Shown here: positions 26,701 through 37,100 of the stretch, in pieces
How positions within the stretch are numbered: the stretch's first letter is position 1
How the letters are laid out: each line of letters starts with the position of its first letter
Assembly: GCF_001039355.2 (NCBI RefSeq)
Contig: NW_019775980.1
Coordinates: forward strand, 353,740-417,739
DNA length: 64,000 bases
Reading direction: 5' to 3'
Source of the DNA: Lingula anatina
Taxonomy: Eukaryota > Brachiopoda > Lingulata > Lingulida > Lingulidae
The notes under the pieces: generated by a model
What the model was told of the DNA's origin: nothing
Databases searched by the model: none
The model's input: only the letters and a program-made list of their open reading frames with translations
Program-made: the position numbers and the translations under genes

Positions 26701-29700
26701 AAGCACAATTTATCTGATTACTAATACATTTCTCTCAATTTGAAAAAAAAATATTGTGTTAGCCAAAATTCTTTATTTTCCTATATTTCCCCTTAAAGCT
26801 TATGAATCCTTGTCCGAGAATCTGCTTCTACCTCCTAACAACCTTCATTCTACTACTATTTAAGTAACTTGAGGAGCTCCCTTTTTATGTGGTAACTAAG
26901 TTGGTCATTGGAAGATGGACACATCTAAGGCTTCGTTCACATGCAATGNAAGACATACCGAAAATAGAAAATAGAAAATAGAAAATAGACATTGCATGTG
27001 AACGAAGCCTAAGTGAGCAACCAATGCTTGAGTTTTCACACACAAAAACCATGATAAAAAGAAAAACAATTTTCCCATAATGAGCTACAAGGGCTGCTAT
27101 ATCAATAAATCACAGTTAAACCAAGTGTACATGACAGCTACATGCTATCCTAGCAGACAGCAGATATAACCCATGGAGATGGATTTGCCGCGGTAGTCAT
27201 CAAAATAACACCTCAAAAAGGTTAAAAAGCTTTTTGTCTTGTAAATATGCCTCGGGCTGTGTGAACTTTTGTTTGGTTGTTAAGTGCATCAGGAAAAAAA
27301 ACATAGTATCATTATGGTAAAATCTCTAAATCCTGTAATTTCTAAAACAAATCAAGCATTAGTGGAATTTATCATTAACAGTAATTTGAACAATATTATA
27401 AGACTACAGAATTTTTTGACATTGAGACTCCTATACAACACAGCTGAGGCTATTATGCAGCCATTAACATCAAATTAAAAAAAAAAAAAAAGGCCAAATG
27501 ATACAGAATCTGCGTAATTTGTCAATCACCTGTGGTACTAATGCACCAAAATGCTAATGCCACTAATGAACTTAATGACAAAATAATCACTTACTCTTCT
27601 TATCAATAGATCTCTATCTTATCAGTTAAAATGATCCAATACGACAATTTCACTTAGTGTGAGGATGGTAAATTTGCCACTTCCTTTTTTTATCAGCAAG
27701 TTATTTAGAAAACCATTAATAAAAGTGATATTTATTAGGATTTATGCCTTTAGAATATTTAACTGACAGTTACTTTTAGATACGGGACTCATTATTGCTA
27801 ATTATCTCAAAATTCTGTCATTAAAAACAAGCACAATTCATCAATGTTTACCTATTAAGCCTCCACAGCTGTTAGGTTCAGATGCAGCAATGAAACTATC
27901 TTGAATACTCAATTTATGTCTCCTGATAATTTAAGGCGCGTTCCCAGCCATGCTGAGTCTCCCTATCTCACTATGACCAAAAGCAACAGCCCTTCCCCTA
28001 ATAACTCCTTAAAGCTATCTCATTATACTTACACCCCATTTCCATAGATTAGATCGACCTACTTTGGATCGACCTAACTCCCTGGGGGTTTGCGCTGAAT
28101 AGCTGTCAGCAGGGCGGACACGAAAGTTAATTGCCCCTTACGGCTTGTAGTGGGCGGGGACGGACACTTAAGGGTGATTATCTGACGGTAGTCTGGTGAG
28201 ACTCCCCGCGGTGATAGATCGATCTAAAGTTCTGGGAATAGACCCTTAGCTTGTCTCAGCCCCTCTGTTCTACATAAATATTATATATCAGGCAGTCCTG
28301 CTCCATTTTACTGAATTAATCATGATCAGATAGACATATGGGACGGGCTGCACAAAGATCTAGGCAGATCCAACTTAACCAGAAACACGACTTTATTTCC
28401 AAACTGGAAGGCCATTTGTGTCATTACATTCTCCACAAGGAAAACCTATAAGCTACAAATGCAATACTGCTGTTGGTAGAAGAAAAAGATTTTTATTTTG
28501 CCTGAAACTGCCTGAAAACAAAATCTCTTATTCCCATAGTGGCTCATCATAAAGGGTCATGCAGGGTCTCTGGGAACTGATATATATCTTTAGATATTGT
28601 ATGTATTTACTACAACTGTCCACTGGCTGTAACTATAACAAGATGTAGAAACTATTTAGAGAAAACCCACACAGTTTTCTGCCAGATCGCCATCTGTACT
28701 CTATCCAGATGTACATGTTTTTACCTCTGGTTGCTTTCCACATGGTTCACAGCTCACACACACATAAGGGCAACACAGAAGTCAACCTGTTATAACACTA
28801 CCCCACACCCTGAGGATCTGGTGGTGAAAACTGACCACAGAACCTGACTGGTAACACAGAAGTCAATCTGTTATAACACTACCCCACACCCTGAGAATCT
28901 GGTGGTGAAAACAGTCCAGAGAATCTGACTGGTAACACAGAAGTTGATCTGTTATAACACTACCCCACACCCTGAGAATCTGGTGGTGAAAACAGTCCAG
29001 AGAACTTGACTGGCAACACAGAAGCCAACCTATTATAACACTACCCCACACCCTGAGAATCTGGTGGTGAAAACAGACCAGAGAACCTGACTGGTAACAC
29101 AGAAGTCAATCTGTTATAACACTACCCGACACCCTGAGAATCTGGTGGTAAAAACAGACCAGAGAACCTGACTGGTAACACAGAAGCCAACCAGATGAGT
29201 GCAGTACTGACGCATTATCCCTGGGTCAAGTTTTTTACTATAAATATTCAGCAAAATAACTGCTATTGAACCAAAACAAAAACAATGCATGTTCCACATG
29301 ATAATCAAATAACCAAACATTGGTCCAAAAAAGTGCTAATTAAAAATGTGGCAAAAGCAAACCCAGTGAGTTTAAACCAAAGTGGTAACTTGATTATTAC
29401 AAATGGACAGAATTTTTGTTCAACTTCAAGGACAATGCAGAACCACCAGTACATAATAACTATTAATAAAATTGGAGTGTAATCATGAAACACTCAAGGC
29501 TACCTTTCCTAGCTTATCAGAGAAACACTGGAATTCAATGATAAATTAGGTTATCTCCCACCTGACAGAAATTATTAAACTGGTCTCTTCACCTGTTTTC
29601 AATGATTCAACCTGGTATACACTGTCCATATCACATCACATAGCTGGTATTACCATATACCAACAACCACAGGATAAATTGATGTGGTTGCTTCCAAGCA

Positions 29701-30361
29701 CCTGACTTGACTTCATAGATTTTCCATTTACCGCATGACTGATTAGCACCCACTTGGGATTCTAATTAATTTGCTATCAACTCAAACTCCAAGTGGGTGA
29801 AAAAAGAAACAAATGGTGGTCTGTGTTAGTTTAGAGGTGATTTACTTCTATAAACTTGTGGTTCTCTCTGTGAGTGTATTTTACAGATGGTCGGACATGC
29901 ACTTGTCTTGAACTGGGGTATATTTAAATTCTGTGAATAATTTGGACAGCATAATAAAAAGTTATGGCAAGGTCTTTATAGCAACTACTGCTTGTCACCC
30001 CACGGTGACTGATTTTTGCCTTATGGTTCTCTTGTTAGGTGACAATTTTCCAAAACAACAGTTCTCTAAGAGCTTACTCATCAAACAGAGCCGATACTGA
30101 GTGACTTTTAAGGTTAAACCAGCGCTTAAAAGACAAAATACTGGGAAGCTTTTATAAAAACGCCTTCGTGGAGGCGGTCAAAATCACAGATGGTACCCGT
30201 GGTCCGAAACGCAGTGCACGAGCGGCATGTTGAGAACTGGGTCACATAACTCGACACAGATACCAATTGTAGATTTCAAATCGAACCACTTCGCTTACCT
30301 TGCTTTTCACTTCTATAATATTAGGATCGACGTGATTAAATGCCTTTGCGTTCTTCGACAT
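13916..30361 (-). CDS. PARD6: PARD6, cell polarity adaptor Par-6 (complete)
   Basis: Par-6 links atypical PKC, Cdc42 and Par-3 at the cell cortex. Three coding exons: 30361-30299 ([21 protein letters not shown]), 22049-21824 and 14607-13916; phases 0 and 1; 326 residues. The PB1 domain (aPKC binding) occupies about residues 18-98 with the acidic OPCA-type stretch PINNDENF. The partial CRIB is at about 125-142 ([17 protein letters not shown]). The single PDZ domain is at about 150-250 with the PLGFYIRDG loop and [20 protein letters not shown]. The C terminus is a low-complexity acidic tail ending VVTL, resembling the ITL ending of vertebrate PARD6 proteins and a possible PDZ ligand. Introns are 7.2 and 8.2 kb. 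The gene is divergent from ACD. Confidence 0.97.
16201..16275. repeat. GA microsatellite
   Basis: (GA)n followed by an impure GGGGGA purine tract in PARD6 intron 2. Confidence 0.9.
19458..19486. repeat. Poly(A) tract
   Basis: An uninterrupted A run of almost 30 bases in PARD6 intron 2. It could be the tail of a decayed retroposed copy, but nothing recognisable precedes it. Confidence 0.8.
22404..22606. mobile_element. Harbinger-like MITE with long inverted arms
   Basis: Ends GGCTTCGTTCACATGA and the inverse of GGCTCCGTTCACATGA. The inner arms (CTATTTTCTATTCGCGGTAT near 22440 and its exact inverse near 22572) extend the hairpin to roughly 70 bp per side. Flanking TTG at 22401-22403 and TTG at 22607-22609 is a 3-bp target duplication. 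Confidence 0.85.
22831..23001. mobile_element. MITE family F, copy 1
   Basis: Inverted ends CTGGGGTAGTGCTAACAC and, from the other end, CTAGGGTAGTGTTAGCAT. Copy 2 lies at 32941-33108 in ACD intron 1 with matching ends and the same inner TTGGCTAAATTGGCGAG motif. Confidence 0.7.
23699..23738. repeat. GT microsatellite
   Basis: An uninterrupted (GT)n of about 20 units in PARD6 intron 1. Confidence 0.95.
24660..24919. mobile_element. MITE family B, copy 1
   Basis: Shares the GAGGGGATTCTCGCT, TAGATGTCTG and GGGATGGGAACCCAG blocks with 38701-38924 and, in part, with 43302-43446. Left boundary approximate. Confidence 0.6.
25532..25744. mobile_element. MITE family A, copy 2 (inverted)
   Basis: Reverse-orientation relative of 7402-7616. 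It shares GATCGATCTATCCCCGCGGG, TTACTGTCAGATAATCTGGC and CCCCCAGGGAGTTAGGTTGA, all inverted with respect to copy 1. TAA follows the right end at 25745-25747. Confidence 0.75.
26939..27009. mobile_element. 71-bp Harbinger-like MITE
   Basis: A very short element with perfect or near-perfect inverted ends (GGCTTCGTTCACATGCAATG and its inverse; one undetermined base at 26949) around a GAAAATA tandem. TAA at 26936-26938 and at 27010-27012 is the target duplication. The ends match the element at 22404-22606. Confidence 0.9.
28031..28249. mobile_element. MITE family A, copy 3
   Basis: Same orientation as 7402-7616, sharing GATCGACCTAACTCCCTGGG, TAGCTGTCAGC, GGACACGAAAGTTAATT and the CTGGGAATA end. 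The boundary triplets do not form a clean target duplication. Confidence 0.7.
28769..29195. repeat. 81-bp minisatellite, about five units
   Basis: The unit begins GTAACACAGAAGTCAATCTG and recurs at about 28771, 28852, 28933, 29013, 29094 and (partly) 29175, with a few percent divergence. The unit length is a multiple of three, which produces an artificial open frame on the minus strand. It lies in PARD6 intron 1, far from exons. Confidence 0.9.
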
Positions 30362-31116
30362 GATTGTTGCTTCAGCCTTATGTAAAGGCTTAATTAATTC
30401 CTAACACATGAATTCTTCTCCCTCAAGTTCCGAGGGTGCCTCTCCCTTGAACAAGTGCACAACCGACGATGACATCAATCAACTAGCCTCGCTTTCGATA
30501 ACAATAATTAAGTGAGTCACAACTTAGATTCCTGTAGATTTAATAGATTTACTCAGCATCGGAAAGGTGTGGGGAATTTATTAACATTACTCAATCACAG
30601 AAAAATCCTCCGTGTGCAATAAATGAGAGGAGAAGAACTTCACAAATTGGTGTTTACAATGTGTCCGCATGTATCGGTGACGTCATCAATAATGGGAACT
30701 TGTTGACTGTCGAGCCAGATTACCCCTGGTCGAGCGGTCGATTTGATCTCTGAGATCATTGAAGGCGCTGAAATAGATGTAATTAATGTATTCCTACTGA
30801 CATTGTTTTAAAGACATTAACTTAAATCCTCATGGAGTATGAAAAATGGGAGAAGATCATGATACATGCTGTTACTGACCAAACGTGAGGTCTGAATCGG
30901 TGAAGGAAATGTCCTCAGTGTGTTTGCCAGGTGCAACGACCTGAGTAGCATTTGCACATGATACTCAATGTTTGGAGTAGACAGATTTGGACAGAATTAG
31001 ATGCCGTGGGATTACTGACACCTTTGATTGTCAACGCAAATTACTCAGCAGTCAGAGCTAACGTGAACTTTGACTGTTTCACACTTTGGAGGACTAAGAC
31101 TTGCTGTAACAGTAAA
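30362..31116. promoter_or_regulatory. Divergent promoter region between PARD6 and ACD
   Basis: About 755 bp between two oppositely oriented start codons. It is CpG-containing and more GC-rich than the adjoining introns in its first half. Both 5' UTRs must lie here unless distal exons exist. No core promoter motif was recognised. Confidence 0.5.
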
Positions 31117-34100
31117 ATGTGGCATAATAGTAGATTACAGAAACCATGGATTTTACCAGAAATACTTGATTATGATGTGTCGTCTGCTGTATCTAACAAA
31201 GAACCACGTTTTCTACAAATTCTCAAGGTACATACATAGTATTTGTACCACATAGTACCCTGTAGTGCCAGGGACAGGTAGAACCGGCCGGGTAGCTCAG
31301 TAGGTAAGAGCACTCGCCCTGTAAGCGAGGGGTCCCGGGTTCGATTCCTGGTCTGGTCGGTGATTTTTCTGCACTCACCCCAAATCGCTACAATGGTGGC
31401 AGCGGTGTTGCGAGATAGGGCTCGCGTCTTTCGGCATTTGGGGGGGAGGAGTGTAGTGCCAGGGACAGGTAGAACCGGCCGGGTAGCTCAGTAGGTAAGA
31501 GCACTCGCCCTGTAAGCGAGGGGTCCCGGGTTCGATTCCTGGTCTGGTCGGTGATTTTTCTGCACTCACCCCAAATCGCTACAACCCTCTACACTCATGC
31601 CCTCGCTATATTATCCCCTAGCTGTAGTCATGATCGAGTACGTGTTTCCATTGTTCTGTTACATTGATGGAGAAAACCTCTTCTATTAGTATATGTGTTT
31701 CTTTCAATTATTACTTGTACTATCATTTGTTTAATTGAAATATATTCCCAAACAAATAGACTATACTTATTGATTGACTTATAGATATAAGATAGTAACT
31801 TCCCAGTATTTGTTATGTATATCATACATATATTGGAGAGAAATTAGTATATATATGTGAGTCCTTTGAATTTTATCATTCAATTCAAAATCAGATTTGT
31901 CAGTATTTTTTTTTTTAATAAACCCCTTGTTGGATTTAAGCCAAGCGATGGTAGCTTATTGTTTAGGTGTGATATCTACATAGGCATGATAGTTACACAT
32001 TATCAATACTGGTATGTTTACTAGCAATTTGAGGTGATATAGAATGAAACGCATCTAGCAACTGGCATGATAAGACTGTGGTGGTGTTACTTTATGTTTG
32101 GAATAAGGTTTAAATTTGATTATTTTCAATGCAAATAACAACAGCATTCATTAAGCACATAAAACACCTGACATTTTGCCTAACTCTGACATAGCAGTCA
32201 CATGCTCAAACATTGCACACAGATTAGGAATAATACCTGGCCTCTGATTGGCTGATTTGTTAACATGTGAATTGAGGCGTATGTTCCATATAAGGATATA
32301 CCTGTTAGTATGAAAAAATATGGCTTTTTTGACTGTTTTAAATTTTGACAGATTGATCACAATTATTTTTGAATTACAAATTTTTTTCATGTTTTAATAT
32401 GCAAGTAATCAGTTGAGATATATAATGCTAGGTTGAATTAATAAGCTATTGTATAATTGAAATGTCCCATGTATTGCCACCACTCTAAAGGCCGTGTAAC
32501 GGTCAGATATTAGACTGTGGATAACAAGATTCCGTATCGCTTCTCGGCCTTTTGGCTAAGATCAAAGTGTAGTATCTGTTCTTATCAGCTTAATATCTGA
32601 TACGTCTCCTACAGGAGACTTCGATATTAAACTGATTTTTGGAACTGGGCGGGGCGTCAGGAGCTTGCTCCACCCCTGCCACGGGTTGGCCTGGTATTGC
32701 AGTACCTCCAGGATCGGCCCACTCCCCTCGGGGAGTAAAATTGAAATGAAAGTAGTCTTCCCTCTCTCTCTCTCTCTCTTCCCCCCTCTCATTATCTCTT
32801 CACATTCCTGCTATAGAAGTTATCTCTCATACTTGATGGGTTTAACTTCTTTAGTTGTAACAGCCCGCATATTCATACATGATAAGTTACTTTATTAAAC
32901 TACCTATAAATAATTGTTGTTTACTCCTAGGTAGCATTTTCTGGGGGAGTGCTGGCATTTTTTCCTCTTAGGTAAATCGATACTTTTCATCACTTTTTTC
33001 CAGATGGTTTGAAGTTGACTTAAACAAGTCAAATTAACCATTTTTGTTTAGCCAACTCGAGTCAGTTTTAGTATTTGGCTAAATTGGCGAGTGATAGCTC
33101 TACCCCAGATTTTTCATTTCAATATTTTTGCTAGAAAGGCAGATAGGTTATTTTATGTTTGGATTAAGTAGCTTGCAACTGCTTTATCTGGGTCAGGAGT
33201 GCTGTATTTTAGGCCAAATATTAAAATGAATTTATTTTTGTATAATTTTAGAAAGAAGAGGGGCCATGTCCAGACGGTAGCATTGTTGTGTTGGTCACAG
33301 ATGGCAAGTGGGACATCAAGGCTGTGTTAACACAGGAAGCTCTGAAGGAGTTCCAAGAGTAGGGGACTGTTATAGGGCTCACTCTCAATCAGTCTATGTG
33401 GATCGATCCAACTCCATGAGGATACTCAATGTATAAAATCAGATTATCAGATTAACACCTCTCCTCTTCCTTCCAACCTCTTTGTATAATCACCTGCTTT
33501 TTTGTGTTCTGCTCAATGCCAGGAAGAGGGTTGTTAATCTCTTAAACTGATTGTATTCAGCGAGAGTCCCGCGATGTTGGATCAATCTACACAGACCGAT
33601 AGTTTCAATGGGAAAGAGCCCATAGTTGTTGGACTACTGTCTTTTCATCATTAGAATTTTTTCGCATAAAAAATTAGTTGTATTATTTTCATCTCTCTAT
33701 GTTTTTGTTTGAAAGACGTAAGGACTCACGATCCCACCTTATTTTGAATATATGGAAAGAAAATGGTAAATGTTTGTGCAACAAAAATTTAATTTGGGGT
33801 AAAAATTTTCAGAATGAGGAAGGATGCTGTATGATACAAAGAGAAAACTTATAGAGAATTACATGGACTTATTTGAATAAATTTAGTTCGTGTCTTGTTT
33901 TTAGCTTTATTTGCACAGAATCACTGTCACAAAAAAGGCAGCCAACTCATTAAACACAAAATTTGATTAATATAAATAAATGAAAAAAATAAATAGATAA
34001 ATAATTAGGTAGATGAATATATTTAAAGAAAATGAAGGTTAACAAAATGATGAGAAAATGATGTCATTGTGATAATGGATAATTTTCCTGTTATTCTTGT

Positions 34101-37100
34101 TACAGGGAAGAAAGATATTCTGAAGAATATTTTCATTGTTCCAAGATGATAGCAAGGAAGTATCACTTCAGTGTGGTTTACTCTGACATAAAGGTAATAT
34201 GCAAGGGTCATCTTTCACTTAATAAAAACTTATTTTTTAGTAAACTTTCATGTATTATGGAGGGTTGAGGCAGCTGTCTTTGGCACAGAATTATGACTGA
34301 TCATTTGATGCTACAATTTCTGTTATTTTCCATTAAGCTTCAGTGTTAACTTTTACCATTCACTTGAAACCACATCAGATCCAAGGGTGTTTTAGGGTAT
34401 ACTTGTCAAGTTTTTGGTTGTTTTAATGAAATTTCTCAGTTTATACACCCAGCCAAAAAAAGTTTGGAAACATAAAATTGTTTTTCAGTGATTAAAACCT
34501 GTGAAATGAAATGGGAAAATCGTCAGTGTACATAAAATAGTAACAAATGTTTGGTGCCTTATCCATCAATATTGGGTGTTTAACTTAGATAAGGTTATTT
34601 TATAATTATTAAAAATAGTGTTTACCAACTTTTGTGTAACACTGTGTATATGTGTAAGTATTTAGATTTTTCCTTTGAATTCCAGGAAAATTCAGAGTTT
34701 TTCCTGGTCGTGACAGAGCTTAAATTTTGGACCTGTCTGCATGGACATTACCGTAAAAATCCTGGAATATTGTGGTGAGACTTGGTTATATGTTTTGTTA
34801 TTTTGAAGGGTCTGTCAACTTTTGCATCAATGGTTTGTTTGTGTCACAGCTATACATGTAGGTTTTTGGAGTGCTAGAAATCGAAGAGAAACAGAAGAAA
34901 GAACGTAAAATAATTAATGCTTTGTTTTTTAATAATGAGATAATTGATTTTTAAAAAAGATTTTTGTATGGGTTTCTTTTCAGTAATACTGTTCCAGAGG
35001 TTAGGCAAAAATTGGAGAAAGGTTGGATACAGTGGAAGTAAGTGGTTTATTGAGTGATATTAAGTGTGAAAATAGTTTCATTGGATCTTAGTTTTGATAG
35101 TCAGAAAGGTTTCATTTATGCTAGATCCTGAAATTTGATTTACCTGTTGACTGTTTCGTCTGTTCACTCTGACAGACTTGGTCACAACTGAATTACCTGT
35201 TTAGGTGAAGGTGAACAGGTAATTATCTCAGTCTTGATGATGACTTGAGGAAGGAAAACATCAGAGTGTCGTTCAAACCACACGCAAAACTCAGAAACTT
35301 TCTTGAACATCCAAAAGATAAGATAGAAGACAACAAGAAGTGTGGAGTAGTATATCAAATCGGGTGTGGGAGCTGTGACAGAGTCTATGTTGGAGAGATG
35401 GGAAGAAAATTAGAAACAAGACTAGAGGAACACAAGAAAGATGTAAAGGAAAATGTAAGTGAGGGAGTTAACACCAGATCCAAACGCTCTATGTCGACAG
35501 TTCTACACAAATCTGCCATCACAGATCATATGTCAGATAACAACCATGTGCCAAAATGGGACAATGTAAAGGTGCTAACCGGTGAAAATGACTACAGCAA
35601 GCGCATAGTTTTGGAATCGATCTGGATAAGAAGGAAGAAACACACCATGAACCAAGATGAAGGAGCACACAAGCTGTCCCATGTGAATGACGACATTCTC
35701 AAACCCACCCTGGGGGGAGGGGGCGAGAGGAACTAACAAGTCATCATCAAGACTGAGATAATTACCTGTTCACCTTCACCTGAACAGGTAATTTAGTTGT
35801 GACCAAGTCTGTCAGAGTGAACAGACGAAACAGTCAACAGGTAAATCAAATTTCAGGCATAAATGAAACCTTTCTGACTGATATTGAGTGGTTATGCGCA
35901 CATGTATTGAAACTAGCAAAATATTACATTTTCATCAAGTGATTAATATTTACTTAGCTGAAATAAATGAATAAAGATTTTTGGCAATTTTATTGATTTA
36001 GCCTCTTTTGATGTGTCTAAATTTGATAGGTCTGTGGGTGAAGTTTTTATGGGGTGTACAATGCAGGGACTCATTCTGCACCCCCCCCCCCCCATACCCC
36101 AAGGTCACTTCTAAGTCTCCATGAGTCACTATTAAAATATGTCTCCACTGACTTTTTAGAGCCCACAGATCAGAAAACACTCGACAATGTTGGAACGAGG
36201 AAAATGCGGCACTGTCAGAGCTCATGGGGCAGTTTACACAGCCAGGGTCACAGAGACAGCTAACACAATGTGGGTTGTCACAACCAACACAATCTGGGAC
36301 AATGCTGTCACAACTAACACAATGTAGAGAAGCAGTGCAGTCCAACCTGTCCAGAGATCCACCTATTCAACATATTGAAGAACCAGAGTCTGATGCTACC
36401 AACACCAATCCTAAAAATGGTAAACATTAGATATTATGGAATGTTGTTTGCAAAGAATTACCTTGTAAATATGAATTCTACCAGAATTTGTTATTGATCC
36501 AAGCTTTTTTAAATATTTGAGCCCTTGAACCACACATCCAAGTTCTACCTCATGTCTGCTGGGTGATGAAGATTTAATTAATAGTATGTTAAGTCTTTTG
36601 CTTTATAATAAAATGAGAATGGCATTTTGGTTTTCTTTTTCATCTCCTTGGCCATTAAGGCCTGGGCAGAAAGCCAGACAGCCATATTGACCACACATTG
36701 ACCTCTGACCTTGGAGTGACCCTTGACCCTGAAGTGACCTTGGGAGCTGGGGATGGTCAACCTAGTCGAGAGCTTCCTGTACAACTGACCAGTGTCTTCA
36801 ACATTCACTACTACCTGGCTGCAGAGCAAGTTTTCCAGTGCCTTGAAACAATGCAGAAAAATTTATCCTCAAACCTAATGGCTGTCCCACTTGACTCTGA
36901 GATTGTCCTGCTAGGTTCTGAAGAGATCTGCGATGTCCCACTGGACATAGGAGATATCCCAGTTCATACAGGGAATGTCCCACAAGGCTCAAGCAATGTG
37001 CAATTTGGTTCAGAATATGTTCCAATCGTTCAAAAAGAAGGTCGATTGCAATCCAAGTTTGTGACCTCTGACCTTGGAATGACCGTTGACCCTGGAGTGA

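Larger units (their letters stand above)
22050..30298 (-). other. PARD6 intron 1
   Basis: An 8.2-kb intron. Its recognisable content is mobile or tandem DNA: Harbinger-like MITEs at 22404-22606 and 26939-27009, MITE family A copies at 25532-25744 and 28031-28249, a MITE family B copy at 24660-24919, a MITE family F copy at 22831-23001, a GT microsatellite at 23699-23738 and an 81-bp minisatellite at 28769-29195. No further exon is supported. Confidence 0.6.
31261..31583 (+). mobile_element. Miniature LTR retroelement (TRIM/SMART-like) with tRNA in each LTR
   Basis: Two identical 132-bp direct repeats (31261-31392 and 31452-31583), each starting TGTAG and ending CTACA, enclose only 59 bp. Directly after the left repeat (one base in) is TGGTGGCAGCGGTG, complementary to the 3' end of a tRNA-Leu including CCA, as in a primer-binding site. 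Directly before the right repeat is the purine run GGGGGGGAGGAG, a polypurine tract. ACCC at 31257-31260 and at 31584-31587 is the target duplication. There is no protein-coding capacity, so it must have moved with proteins supplied by another element. It sits in ACD intron 1, same strand. The identical LTRs suggest recent insertion. Confidence 0.88.

Noticed and set aside
28863-29051. Minus-strand open frame with repeated peptides
   Set aside because: It is produced by the 81-bp minisatellite unit, which is divisible by three.
28769-29195. CRISPR-like array
   Set aside because: Units are contiguous 81-bp copies without unique spacers, in an animal intron.
31286-31550. Two ordinary tandem tRNA genes
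   Set aside because: The duplicated unit includes flanks, has TG...CA ends, a primer site, a purine tract and a target duplication, and the anticodon loop lacks T33.
31375-31569. Minus-strand open frame across the small LTR element
   Set aside because: It spans both tRNA-like genes and the interior; there is no retroelement protein similarity and the element is oriented on the plus strand.
32562-32565. Extra A in the U2 snRNA relative to human, as a sign of a pseudogene
   Set aside because: Insect U2 has the same AAAG as I remember it, so this is normal invertebrate variation.
35245-35736. 163-codon frame as a host gene exon
   Set aside because: Its sequence is the Penelope-like GIY-YIG C terminus, it has inverted flanks, and skipping it keeps ACD phases consistent.
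36054-36430. Alternative frame starting at the poly(C) tract as an ACD exon start
   Set aside because: The acceptor at 36158-36159 gives the phase that joins with both neighbouring exons; the other frame does not.
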